A stretch of 64,000 nt of DNA from Phenylobacterium sp. GTDB lineage: Bacteria; Pseudomonadota; Alphaproteobacteria; Caulobacterales; Caulobacteraceae. The position numbers and the translations under genes are program-made. The DNA lies in NCBI GenBank assembly GCA_004799545.1, contig SSMU01000005.1, positions 186,001 through 250,000 on the forward strand. The letters run 5' to 3'. A model generated the notes under the pieces. It was not told the origin of the DNA. It did not search any database and saw nothing but the letters and a program-made list of their open reading frames with translations. Each line of letters opens with the position of its first letter. Position 1 is the stretch's first letter. Below, one piece after another: positions 47,177-55,912 of the stretch.

Positions 47177-47422
47177 CTACTCCGAGTGGGTTTCCTTCAC
47201 CACCACGTGGTGGTGATGCTTGACGTGGTGGCGGGCCAGGGGGTGGCGCCTGTGGTCGCCGACGATGGCGCCGGCGACGCCGCCGACCACCGCGCCGGGC
47301 GGTCCGGCGACCACGGCGCCGGCGCCCGCGCCCACGGCCGCGCCCGCGACCGGGCCGGCCACGGCGGCCGAGGAAAGCGCCAGGCCGCCGACGGCGGTGA
47401 TGGCGATGAGCAGTTTCTGCAT
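47177..47422 (-). CDS. Small secreted glycine-zipper, His-rich protein
   Basis: MQKLLIAITAVGGLALSSAAVAGPVAGAAVGAGAGAVVAGPPGAVVGGVAGAIVGDHRRHPLARHHVKHHHHVVVKETHSE. Confidence 0.7.
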   Translation of the reverse strand: MQKLLIAITAVGGLALSSAAVAGPVAGAAVGAGAGAVVAGPPGAVVGGVAGAIVGDHRRHPLARHHVKHHHHVVVKETHSE

Positions 47423-47560
47423 TCGGTCGTCTCCCACAGGTCCCCCGACCGAGCGCCAAACCTAGCGCGCATCGCGCGACAGTGGAATCGCTTTGGTCGG
47501 GTGCTTGACTCCCGCGGCCTCTAGGCGGAAGTGGCGGCCGTTCAGTCTGTGAGGGCGTCC

Positions 47561-48019
47561 ATGAGGGCCATCGCCGCCGCCGTGCTCCTGCTGGCCTCAG
47601 GCGCCGCGGCGTCGGGCGCCGCCGCCCAGGCCGCGGGCCGCGCCGTGATGCTGCCGGGCATCCGCTACGAGGTGCTGGCCTCGGGTCCGGCCACGGGGGC
47701 GCATCCGCAGCGCGGCGACACGGTGAGCATGCGCTACGTCGGCCGGCTGTCGACCAGCGAGATCTTCTCCACCTCGGCCGAGGGCGGCGCCCAGCCGTCG
47801 GACTTCAAGGTGCGCGAGGTGATCCCCGGGATGAGCGCCGCCCTGCAGCTGATGCGGCCGGGCGACCGGTGGCGGCTCACCCTGCCCGCCTACCTGGCCT
47901 ATGGCGCGCTGGGCCGCCATCACGTGGCCGCGGACCGCAACCTGGAGCGCGACATCCCGCCGGACGCCACCCTGGTGTTCGAGGTGGAGCTTGTGAGCGT
48001 GACTGGCGGGGCCCGCTAA
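47561..48019 (+). CDS. FKBP-type peptidyl-prolyl cis-trans isomerase (secreted)
   Basis: Signal peptide; GDTVSMRYVGRLSTSEIF; LMRPGDRWRLTLPAYLAYGALGRHHVAADRNLERDIPPDATLVFEVELVSV. Confidence 0.85.
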   Translation: MRAIAAAVLLLASGAAASGAAAQAAGRAVMLPGIRYEVLASGPATGAHPQRGDTVSMRYVGRLSTSEIFSTSAEGGAQPSDFKVREVIPGMSAALQLMRPGDRWRLTLPAYLAYGALGRHHVAADRNLERDIPPDATLVFEVELVSVTGGAR

Positions 48020-48091
48020 TCCGTTTCGATTGACAGACCGCCGGTCGCGGCGTGCTGATGGCCGCCTTTGGAGATTGGGCGGAAGGGCGTC

Positions 48092-49156
48092 ATGGCCAAG
48101 TATTCGAACATCCTGGGCACGGTCGGGAACACCCCGGTCGTCAGGATCAACCGGCTCGCGCCGGCCGGGGTGAACCTCTTCGTCAAGATCGAGGCGTTCA
48201 ACCCCCTGGGCTCGGTGAAGGACCGCCTGGCGCTGGGGATCATCGAGGCGGCGGAGGCCTCGGGCGCGCTGAAGCCCGGCCAGACGGTGATCGAGGCGAC
48301 CAGCGGCAACACCGGCATCGGCCTGGCCATGGTCTGCGCGGCCAAGGGCTATCCGCTGGTCATCGTCATGCCCGAGAGCTTCTCGGTGGAGCGGCGCAAG
48401 CTGATGCGCTTTCTGGGCGCCAAGCTGATCACCACCCCGGCTGCGCTGCGCGCCGTCGGCATGGTCAAGGTCGCCGAGGACCTGGCGAAGCGGAACGGCT
48501 GGTTCCTGGCCCGGCAGTTCGAGAACGAGGCCAATCCGGACATGCACTCGAAGACCACGGCGCAGGAGATCCTGGCCGACTTCGCGGGCGAGCCCTTGGA
48601 CTATTGGGTGACCGGCTACGGCACCGGCGGCACGCTGAAGGGCGTGGCCCGGGTGCTGCGCAAGGAACGGCCGGAGACGAAGATCATCGTCTGCGAACCG
48701 GCCGACGCGCCGCTGCTGGAATCCGGCGAGGCTCAGGCGCGGAATGCCGACGGCTCGCCGGCCTCGGGCCATCCGGCCTGGAAGCCGCATCCCATGCAGG
48801 GCTGGACGCCGGACTTCATCCCCAAGCTGACCGGCGATGCGGTGGAGGCCCATCTGTTCGACCAGGTGCTGCCGATCGCGGGGCCGGATGCGCTGCGCCT
48901 GTCGCGGGAGCTGGCGCAGAAGGAGGGGATCTTCGTGGGCATCACGGCGGGGGCGACCCTGGCCGGGGCGCTGAAGGTGGCGGAGACCGCGAAGCCGGGG
49001 GCGACCATCCTGGCCATGCTGCCCGACACCGGCGAGCGCTACCTCTCGACGCCGCTGTTCGGCGAGGTGCCGGTGGAGATGACCGAGGAGGAGCTGGCGA
49101 TCGCGCGGACCAGCCCGCTGTTCCCGGCGCCGCAGCCGCAGCCGCAGCCGGCCTAG
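48092..49156 (+). CDS. cysK: Cysteine synthase A
   Basis: MAKYSNILGTVGNTPVVRINRLAPAGVNLFVKIEAFNPLGSVKDRLAL; EATSGNTGIGLAMVCAAKGY; GYGTGGTLKGVARVL. Confidence 0.92.
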   Translation: MAKYSNILGTVGNTPVVRINRLAPAGVNLFVKIEAFNPLGSVKDRLALGIIEAAEASGALKPGQTVIEATSGNTGIGLAMVCAAKGYPLVIVMPESFSVERRKLMRFLGAKLITTPAALRAVGMVKVAEDLAKRNGWFLARQFENEANPDMHSKTTAQEILADFAGEPLDYWVTGYGTGGTLKGVARVLRKERPETKIIVCEPADAPLLESGEAQARNADGSPASGHPAWKPHPMQGWTPDFIPKLTGDAVEAHLFDQVLPIAGPDALRLSRELAQKEGIFVGITAGATLAGALKVAETAKPGATILAMLPDTGERYLSTPLFGEVPVEMTEEELAIARTSPLFPAPQPQPQPA

Positions 49157-49163
49157 GCGGGGC

Positions 49164-49424
49164 TCAGCGGCCCTCTTTCCAGACGTCGAGCGGCTGGTGC
49201 TCCTCGTGGCGGATCACGAAGGCGTAGCCGAGGGCGAACACCACCACGCCCACCACCAGGGCGGTGATGAAGCCCGCGCCGGTGGCGAACCATAGGACCA
49301 GGAAGGAGATCACCGAGGCCAGGTGGACCATGCACCAGCGCAGCAGGATGTTGAACGTCTTGTAGGTCCGCTCGTGGTCGACGAGGGCGGGGTCGTTGGG
49401 ATTGGGGGTGAACGGGGTCGCCAT
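49164..49424 (-). CDS. Small membrane protein, possibly bacterial aa3-type cytochrome c oxidase subunit IV-like
   Basis: DHERTYKTFNILLRWCMVHLASVISFLVLWFATGAGFITALVVGVVVFALGYAFVI. Confidence 0.5.
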   Translation of the reverse strand: MATPFTPNPNDPALVDHERTYKTFNILLRWCMVHLASVISFLVLWFATGAGFITALVVGVVVFALGYAFVIRHEEHQPLDVWKEGR

Positions 49425-49565
49425 GCAGAGAACTCCCTGATCGTGTTTCACCGACGGCTCGGGCGTCGTTGCCGGGACGATAGGCCTAAAACCACGGTTC
49501 CGTGAAGCGGCGCCGGCAATGGCCGCTTGCGCCGAACGAAGGCGCGGCCCAACCGTTATGACCTC

Positions 49566-49700
49566 ATGTCGGATGAAAACCTGATCGGCGAACTGGTTGT
49601 GGGGCGGGCCAAGCCGTCGCCCTGGGCGGTGGCGGCGTTCGTCGCCTCCTGCGCCTTCACCCTGGGCGCCCTGCTGCTGCTGATCATGACCTGGCGCTAG
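49566..49700 (+). CDS. Single-TM small protein (44 aa)
   Basis: Below track cutoff: MSDENLIGELVVGRAKPSPWAVAAFVASCAFTLGALLLLIMTWR*. Confidence 0.5.
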   Translation: MSDENLIGELVVGRAKPSPWAVAAFVASCAFTLGALLLLIMTWR

Positions 49701-49715
49701 AGCCGGGACGCCTCG

Positions 49716-49949
49716 TCAGTGGACGAGGACCCGCGGCTTCGGCTGGACCGGCGGCTCGAGGTCGGCGCTAGCGGCCACCGCGCCGTGGAAGCGGCCGACG
49801 AAGCGGAACCCTTCCCAGAGCTCGCAGCCGTGCGGGAATGCGTCGGTGATGGCGTGGCGGATGGCCCGGGCGTCGCTCTCGAGGTCCGCCGAGACCGCGT
49901 CGAGCAGCCGGCCGTCGCCGCTGAAGGGGAAGAGCTGATAGTGCCGCAT
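49716..49949 (-). CDS. Hypothetical small protein
   Basis: MRHYQLFPFSGDGRLLDAVSADLESDARAIRHAITDAFPHGCELWEGFRFVGRFHG. Confidence 0.55.
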   Translation of the reverse strand: MRHYQLFPFSGDGRLLDAVSADLESDARAIRHAITDAFPHGCELWEGFRFVGRFHGAVAASADLEPPVQPKPRVLVH

Positions 49950-50048
49950 CGCGTCCGTCTCCACGTCGCGATGACTGTTACGCCGCGGGCGCCAGCGAGG
50001 CGAGTCGATCACCCCCAGCGCCGGGCCACAGTTTCGTGAGGCGCCTGG

Positions 50049-51536
50049 TCATTCAGCAGCCCTGAGCGGCGCCGCCTCGCCGGCCGCCTCCGCGGCGCGC
50101 GCGGCCAAGGCCTCGGCCTCGCGGACGGTGGCCAGGTTCTTCTCATGGGTCTTCTGGTCGATCCGATAGAACAGCCAGATGAGGATCGAGATCAGCGAGA
50201 CGCTGGTGGTGGCCGGCAGGTAGACCCAGACGAAGTGCGCCACGATGGCCGGATCGACCGTGCCGCTGGCCTTCGCCGGGAAGGCCACATAGGCGAGGAT
50301 CAGGCCGGGCAGCAGGTTGGCGAAGCCGGTGGTCAGCTTCACCACGAAGGAGTTGGTGGCCATCAAGAGGCCCTCGGCGCGGTTGCCGCTCTTGACCTGG
50401 GCGTCCTCGGTGATGTCGGCGATCATCGAGGTGACGACGATGTAGGCCGAGTTGTTGAAGATCGACCAGACGAAGCGCAGCACGATCAGCAGCGGCATGT
50501 AGGCCGCCGAGCCGTGGGCCGGGAACAGGCCCATGACCTGCAGCAGGATCGGCCCCTGCAGCAGGGTCAGCCCGATCAGGAAGAAGGCGATGCAGCTCTT
50601 CTTCTTGCCGAACCGCCTGGAGACCGCACCGGCCAGCCAGGCGCCTGGCAAGAGGGCCGCCAGGGCCGCGAGCTGCAGCATGCCGACGCTCTTGGCCGGC
50701 AGGCCCCAGACGAAGGTGTCGATGTAGAAGGCCAGGCCCAGGTACATGCCGTAGCCGATCCCGCCGATCACCGAGGCGCTGAGCGCCACGGCGAGGTTCC
50801 AGTTCTTCAGCGTGCGGGCGATGTCGGCCACGGTCTGAGTGAAGTTCAGCTTGCGCACCGGCGGCCGGTGCAGGGTCTTGATCCGGTCGTGGGTGCCGAG
50901 CGCCGAGATCACGATCGAGCCGAACATCACCAGGGTCGCGGTGAGGGTGAACGGTCCCCAGCCGGCCGGATTGAGCTGGCCCTGAGGATACTGCTTGGTC
51001 GCCCGGAAGAAGATGAAGGAGCCCAGCAGGGTGACGATCACCCCGCCGAAGGTGAAGAACACCCACCGCCAGGCCATCAGGCCGGTGCGCTGGTGGTAGT
51101 CGGGGGCGAGCTCGGGGGCGAGCGCCTGGCTCGGCACCTCGTAGAGGCTGATCACCAGGCGGGCGGCGGTGACCAGCACGAACAGCCAGACCCCCTTCTC
51201 GACCATGCTGAAGCTGGCCGGCGGCCGCCAGAGCAGGAACATGGTCACCGCGACGGGGATGGCGGAGAGGTACATCAGCGGGTGGCGCCGACCCCAGGGC
51301 GTGCGCAGCCGGTCGGAGAACTGGCCGAGGATCGGGTCCCACAGGGCGTCAAGCACCAGGGTCGCGGCGAGCGCCAGGCTGACCATCTGGGCCGGCAGGC
51401 CGATGATCTGGTTGTAGAAGAACAGCAGCAGCGACAGCACGTAGACGTGCACGCCGAACGAGATCGAGCCGAAGCCGTAGAGCGACTTGGTGCGCAGGGA
51501 GAGGTGTCCGGGCGCAGCGGCGGCTTTGGAATCCAC
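50049..51536 (-). CDS. MFS transporter, GPH (sugar:cation symporter)-like
   Basis: LRTKSLYGFGSISFGVHVYVLSLLLFFYNQIIGLPAQMVSLALAATLVLDALWDPILGQFSDRLRTPWGRRHPLMYLSAIP. GTG start at 51536 chosen; longer starts possible to 51656. Confidence 0.88.
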   Translation of the reverse strand: MDSKAAAAPGHLSLRTKSLYGFGSISFGVHVYVLSLLLFFYNQIIGLPAQMVSLALAATLVLDALWDPILGQFSDRLRTPWGRRHPLMYLSAIPVAVTMFLLWRPPASFSMVEKGVWLFVLVTAARLVISLYEVPSQALAPELAPDYHQRTGLMAWRWVFFTFGGVIVTLLGSFIFFRATKQYPQGQLNPAGWGPFTLTATLVMFGSIVISALGTHDRIKTLHRPPVRKLNFTQTVADIARTLKNWNLAVALSASVIGGIGYGMYLGLAFYIDTFVWGLPAKSVGMLQLAALAALLPGAWLAGAVSRRFGKKKSCIAFFLIGLTLLQGPILLQVMGLFPAHGSAAYMPLLIVLRFVWSIFNNSAYIVVTSMIADITEDAQVKSGNRAEGLLMATNSFVVKLTTGFANLLPGLILAYVAFPAKASGTVDPAIVAHFVWVYLPATTSVSLISILIWLFYRIDQKTHEKNLATVREAEALAARAAEAAGEAAPLRAAE

Positions 51537-51798
51537 AGGTGTTTCCTCGACGTGTCGTTGTCGTCGGAGGCTCCGGCCTTGGCGGAAGGTCCGCCATCTC
51601 CGGCCCCCGTACCGTTTTTTCGAGTCCATCACGGGGCCAATCCGCGTTTGAGTCAAATAGCTCCGGTGTCGCGGCCCTGTTGCAACCCTGGAGCGGTCAC
51701 GAATCCGTCCCAGTCGCGCTAAAGCCTGTCACCGAAAGCGAGATCGCAACCTGCCCGACGAGACCAACCCCTACGCCCGGCCGTCCGCCTATCCGCCG

Positions 51799-52533
51799 AT
51801 GCCCGGCCGGGCGCGGATCGGGATGAGCATTGGGCTGCGCGCGCCGCCGCGCCACGACGCCGCGGCGGGCCTCCGGAGCGGCTCGGCCCTGCCCGGCATG
51901 GCGGCGGCCTGGGGCGGACCTGCCGCGCCGAAGCCCGCCCGCGATCCGGCGCCGCCGCCGGACGAGCCACAGCGGACCGAGCCTCAGTCCGAGCTCGAGC
52001 CGGCGCCGGCGATCGCGGCGGAGCCCGCGTCCGCGGCCGAACAGATCTGGACCGTCTCGCCGATCGAGGTGCTGCCGCCGGGCGCTTCGCGACGCCGGCG
52101 GGCGCGGACCGACTGGGTTCCGGCGGCGGTGGCCTTCGCGGTCGCCGCCCTGGGCGTCGCCATCCTGATCTACGCCGCCGACCGGCCGGCCCCGCAGGCG
52201 CCCTCCGCCTCGCCCGCCTTCGTGGCCCAGCCCACGGTGATCGCCGCCCCGCCGGCCGTCGCCCCGCCCGTCGCGCCCCCGACCGCACGCCTGCGCGACA
52301 CCGAGGTCGCCGCACCGCCGGTCGTCCCCGTCGCGAAGCCGAGACCGGCCCTGCGCCGAGCGGCGGCGCAACCTCCGGCCAAGCTCCCGCCCGCCGTGGT
52401 CCCGCCGCCGGCGCTCGCTGTCCAGCCCGCGCCGCTGGCCGCGCCGCCCCCGCCCAAGCTGGCCCCGCCGCCCGCCGCGCCGCCGCCGCCGACCGACCCG
52501 AACGCGCCGCTCGCGACCCACGCACCGGGCTAG
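51799..52533 (+). CDS. Pro/Ala-rich single-TM hypothetical protein
   Basis: TM segment WVPAAVAFAVAALGVAILIYAA; Pro/Ala-rich periplasmic tail. Start uncertain. Confidence 0.55.
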   Translation: MPGRARIGMSIGLRAPPRHDAAAGLRSGSALPGMAAAWGGPAAPKPARDPAPPPDEPQRTEPQSELEPAPAIAAEPASAAEQIWTVSPIEVLPPGASRRRRARTDWVPAAVAFAVAALGVAILIYAADRPAPQAPSASPAFVAQPTVIAAPPAVAPPVAPPTARLRDTEVAAPPVVPVAKPRPALRRAAAQPPAKLPPAVVPPPALAVQPAPLAAPPPPKLAPPPAAPPPPTDPNAPLATHAPG

Positions 52534-52563
52534 GACCAGCGGTGACCGGGGCCTGACGCCCGC

Positions 52564-52579
52564 GTTCAAACCGGGTTCA
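52564..52579 (+). promoter_or_regulatory. GTTCA direct repeat, 11-bp period, upstream of the RcnB-like gene
   Basis: CGTTCAAACCGGGTTCACGC; same spacing as 16422-16437. Confidence 0.35.
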
Positions 52580-52632
52580 CGCGCGCGCCAATAGCTTGAA
52601 CGCTCGGGGGTGGTTCAGAAGGAAGAGGCTCT

Positions 52633-53091
52633 ATGAGACACCTGCTCTACGCCGCCCTGGCGGTCAGCGCGGCCGCCGCGCCGATCGCCGCCTCGGCGCA
52701 ACCCTACGACCATGACGACCACGGCCGGGCCCGCGTCGAGGACCGGCGCGACCACGACAACCGCGATCGCGACCACCACGACCGCTACGACCGCGGCCAT
52801 CCGGACAGCTGGCGCAGCCGCGCGGAATGGCGTGGCTTCAACGGCGCGCGGGCCGGCTACTGGTTCGCGCCCGGCTATGGCTACCAGCGCTACAATCCGG
52901 CCTGGCACAGCGCCTGGCGGCGCGGCGGCTACGTGCCCTCCGCCTATCGCCACTACTATGTGCAGGACTGGGGCTACTACGGCCTGCGTCCGCCGCCCCC
53001 CGGCTACCGCTGGGTCTACGCCGACGGCGACTTCGTGCTGATGGCGCTGGCCAACGGCCTGATCGCCGACGTGATCATCCACGGGTATTAG
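52633..53091 (+). CDS. RcnB-like secreted protein
   Basis: Signal peptide; charged D/R/H-rich segment; [41 protein letters not shown]-like ending read as [45 protein letters not shown]. Confidence 0.8.
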   Translation: MRHLLYAALAVSAAAAPIAASAQPYDHDDHGRARVEDRRDHDNRDRDHHDRYDRGHPDSWRSRAEWRGFNGARAGYWFAPGYGYQRYNPAWHSAWRRGGYVPSAYRHYYVQDWGYYGLRPPPPGYRWVYADGDFVLMALANGLIADVIIHGY

Positions 53092-53107
53092 GCGACGCCA
53101 ACCTGGC

Positions 53108-53247
53108 CCTTCCCCTCGATGGGGAAGGGTTGGGATGGGGTGTGAGCAGAGGGTCAGGTGGGATTTCAGGGCGGCGCCTCGCTGCGCACCTCCCGCATCT
53201 CCGCGGCACACCCCACTCCAACCTCTCCCCATCGAAGGGAGAGGCTT
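53108..53247. repeat. Long imperfect palindrome between convergent genes
   Basis: CTTCCCCTCGATGGGGAAGGGTTGGGATGGGGTGTG pairs with CACACCCCACTCCAACCTCTCCCCATCGAAGGGAGAG. Confidence 0.8.
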
Positions 53248-53250
53248 TCC

Positions 53251-53706
53251 TCAAAGGCTAATCGACATCTCCGAGGTCTGAGCCCAGCCGAGCTTGTCGT
53301 ACATCGGCCGGGCCATGGCGGTGGCGTGCAGCACCAAGTAGGCGAGGCCGCGCCGGCGGCCCTCCTCGGTGGCGCGGGCCATCAGCGCGCCGGCCACGCC
53401 GCGCCCACGATGCGCCGGTTCCACGAAGACATTGAGGATGTAGCCGCGGGCGTCCTGGTCCATGTGCGAGGGATGCGGCGGCCAGTCGATGACCATCATG
53501 CCGAGGCCCGCGACCGGCTGGCCCTCCGCGTCCGCGATCCAGCCGAAATAGGCGCCCGAGGCCAGCTTCGGCGCGAGCCAGGCGCGGAACGGCGCGGCCA
53601 TGGGCGCGAGCATCTCATCGCTGCGCCCGGAAGCCTTGAACATCTCCTGGCGATGGCGGCAGACGAGGTCGAGGTCGTCCGGACCGACCGGGCGGTAGTC
53701 GTACAT
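53251..53706 (-). CDS. GNAT family N-acetyltransferase
   Basis: MYDYRPVGPDDLDLVCRHRQEMF...ILNVFVEPAHRGRGVAGALMARATEEGRRRGLAYLVLHATAMARPMYDKLGW. Confidence 0.85.
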   Translation of the reverse strand: MYDYRPVGPDDLDLVCRHRQEMFKASGRSDEMLAPMAAPFRAWLAPKLASGAYFGWIADAEGQPVAGLGMMVIDWPPHPSHMDQDARGYILNVFVEPAHRGRGVAGALMARATEEGRRRGLAYLVLHATAMARPMYDKLGWAQTSEMSISL

Positions 53707-53708
53707 CC

Positions 53709-54242
53709 TCAGGCCTCCTCGGGCAGGCCGTCCGCCACCAGCGACCCGCCGGAATAGCGCGCGTCCTCGGTGACCTCGCGGAGCGCGAAGTCGGGGACCG
53801 GGAAGGCGGCCAGGGCTTCGGCGCTGTCGAACTCGGCCTCGGCCAGAACCAGGCCCGCCAGTTCGCCCTCGAAGCGGTCGACGGAGAGCGCCACCCCGTC
53901 CACGGCCCTGAGATGGTGGCGCACCTTGCGCAGCCGCCGGCCCGGCAGGTCGGCCAGCAGGGCGAACTCCGCCTCCGACAGGTAGATCGAGGTGATCAGC
54001 CGGGTGCGGGCGTCGACGTCGGCCTTGCGGGCGATGCGCCGCTGCGCCGGGCCGCCGTCCAGGGGGTGGGCCTCGCGTAGCCGGAGCCGCGTGCCGGTGA
54101 CATAGAGGTCGGTGATCGCCTCGGCCCACAGCACCCGATCCATGGGGACCTCGGCGCAGAGCCAGCGCCGCTCCCGCTCGACGAAGGCGTACTTCAGCTT
54201 CTGGAAGCCGAGCGCCTGGGCGGTGGCCAGATCGATGTCCAT
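53709..54242 (-). CDS. CYTH-like domain protein
   Basis: KLKYAFVERERRWLC...ITDLYVTGTRLRLREA...YLSEAEFALLADLPGRRLRKVRHHLRAVDGVALSVDRFEGELAGLVLAEAEFD. Confidence 0.75.
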   Translation of the reverse strand: MDIDLATAQALGFQKLKYAFVERERRWLCAEVPMDRVLWAEAITDLYVTGTRLRLREAHPLDGGPAQRRIARKADVDARTRLITSIYLSEAEFALLADLPGRRLRKVRHHLRAVDGVALSVDRFEGELAGLVLAEAEFDSAEALAAFPVPDFALREVTEDARYSGGSLVADGLPEEA

Positions 54243-54264
54243 GCCCGTCCCTAGCCGTTCAGGC

Positions 54265-54311
54265 TTGACCATAGCAATGTTCGCTCATATTGTATGAGTG
54301 TATGCATACAC
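54265..54311 (+). promoter_or_regulatory. Sigma70-like promoter with two abutting palindromes (candidate GntR operator)
   Basis: TTGACC (54265-54270), 17-nt spacer, TATTGT (54288-54293); CTCATA-TTG-TATGAG (54284-54298) and GTGTATGCATACAC (54298-54311). Confidence 0.65.
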
Positions 54312-54703
54312 AGCACCAACTCCTGCCCGCCCTGCACATCGAGGCCACCGGCGTCCCGATCTACGTGCAACTGCGCGAACAGGTGCTGGCGGCCATGGGG
54401 GCGGGGCAGCTTCGGCCCGGCGACCAGATGCCGACCATGCGCCAGGTGGCGGTGGCGCTGCGTGTGGACCTGAACACCGTCCGGCACGCCTACGACGAGC
54501 TGGAACGGATGGGGGCGGTGACGCTGGTTCGGGGGCGCGGCAGCTTCGTCGCCGAGCCGCCCGAGCCGGCCACCGCCTCGGTGCAGGCGAAAGCCGCCGA
54601 CAAGTTGGCCCGCCAGACCCTGGCGATGGCCGCCGCCGCCGGCGTCGCGCCTGAGATTCTCATCGAACGCATCGCGGCCCTGGCCGCGAAACAGGAGGAC
54701 TAG
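54302..54703 (+). CDS. Short GntR-family (YtrA-like) transcriptional regulator
   Basis: GVPIYVQLREQVLAAMGAGQLRPGDQMPTMRQVAVALRVDLNTVRHAYDELERMGAVTLVRGRGSFVA. Confidence 0.88.
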   Translation: MHTQHQLLPALHIEATGVPIYVQLREQVLAAMGAGQLRPGDQMPTMRQVAVALRVDLNTVRHAYDELERMGAVTLVRGRGSFVAEPPEPATASVQAKAADKLARQTLAMAAAAGVAPEILIERIAALAAKQED

Positions 54704-54705
54704 AC

Positions 54706-55689
54706 ATGAACGGCTTCAGTGGGTCGGACTTCCGGCCCAGAGGGGTGAACGCCCTGGCAGCCCTGCTGGCGGTGATCGTCTTCGCGCTCGCCGCGCTTTC
54801 CATCGCCAAGGGCGCCACCGACGACAACTACACCTTCATCGTCGTGGGGGGCCTGCTGGTGCTGGTGGGCGTGCTGATCCCCGCCTCCCTGAAGATGGCC
54901 AACCAGTGGGAGCGGGCGATCGTCCTGCGGCTCGGCAAGCTGCACAAGATCGCCGGGCCCGGCCTGTTCGTCATCGTGCCGATCATCGATTCGGTGCAGA
55001 GCTGGCTCGACCAGCGGATCCAGACCACCGAGTTCAACGCCGAGCAGGCGCTGTCCAAGGACACCGTGCCGGTGGACGTGGACGCGGTGATCTTCTGGCA
55101 GATCCACGACCCCGAGCGCGCGGCCCTGGAGATCACCGACTACCGCTCGGCGATCAGCCGCGTGGCGCAGACGTCGCTGCGCGAAATGGTGGGCTCGTCC
55201 CTGCTGTCGACCCTGCTCTCCGACCGGCAGAAGGGCGACGAGGTCCTGAAGGACCACATCGGCCGCAAGACCGCCGAGTGGGGCGTCACCGCCCACTCCG
55301 TGGAAATCCGCGACATCAGCGTGCCGGCCGCCCTGCAGGACGCCATGAGCCGCGAGGCCCAGGCCCAGCGCGAGGCCGCCGCCCGGATCCACCTGGGCCA
55401 GGCCGAGCAGGAGGTGGCGATCAAGTTCGTCGAGGCCGCGGATATCTACGCCCGCAGCCCGGCCGCCCTGCAGCTGCGCGCCATGAACATCATCTACGAG
55501 ACCACCAAGGAGCGCGGGGCGACCATCCTGATGCCCACCGCCATGGTCGACGCCATGAACCCCGGCGGCCTCTTGGGCCTGGTGCAGGCCACCCAGGCCG
55601 GCGGCCCGCAGACCACGCCGCCGCCCGCGCCAACGCCCGAGGCCCCGCCGACCCCGCGCCGGCGTCGGCGCCGCTCGAACGACGGATAG
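54706..55689 (+). CDS. SPFH/Band 7 (stomatin/slipin-like) membrane protein
   Basis: NQWERAIVLRLGKLHKIAGPGLFVIVPIIDSVQSWLDQRIQTTEFNAEQALSKDTVPVDVDAVIFWQIHDPERAALEI. Confidence 0.92.
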   Translation: MNGFSGSDFRPRGVNALAALLAVIVFALAALSIAKGATDDNYTFIVVGGLLVLVGVLIPASLKMANQWERAIVLRLGKLHKIAGPGLFVIVPIIDSVQSWLDQRIQTTEFNAEQALSKDTVPVDVDAVIFWQIHDPERAALEITDYRSAISRVAQTSLREMVGSSLLSTLLSDRQKGDEVLKDHIGRKTAEWGVTAHSVEIRDISVPAALQDAMSREAQAQREAAARIHLGQAEQEVAIKFVEAADIYARSPAALQLRAMNIIYETTKERGATILMPTAMVDAMNPGGLLGLVQATQAGGPQTTPPPAPTPEAPPTPRRRRRRSNDG

Positions 55690-55701
55690 GGGCATCGGGC
55701 C

Positions 55702-55872
55702 ATGACCGCCTCGTTCACCCGCTGGCTGATCGCGCTGACCATCGCGAGCCTCGCCATGGGCTTGGTGCTGGCCCATGCCGCCCATGCCGGGGAGGTCTCC
55801 GGGCCGGACGCGACGGCGGCGGCGCATGGTCAAGCTTTCGACACGGCCGGACACTATAATTCACTTATGTAA
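55702..55872 (+). CDS. Small secreted peptide (56 aa) downstream of the SPFH gene
   Basis: Below track cutoff: MTASFTRWLIALTIASLAMGLVLAHAAHAGEVSGPDATAAAHGQAFDTAGHYNSLM*. Confidence 0.4.
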   Translation: MTASFTRWLIALTIASLAMGLVLAHAAHAGEVSGPDATAAAHGQAFDTAGHYNSLM

Positions 55873-55912
55873 TTACGACCCTGCGTGCAGGTCGATCTGG
55901 GGGGAAGTCCGA

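Noticed and set aside
46272-47459. 395-aa minus-strand ORF over the terminase-like gene and a palindromic repeat
   Set aside because: Runs through repeat DNA and antisense to a motif-supported gene.
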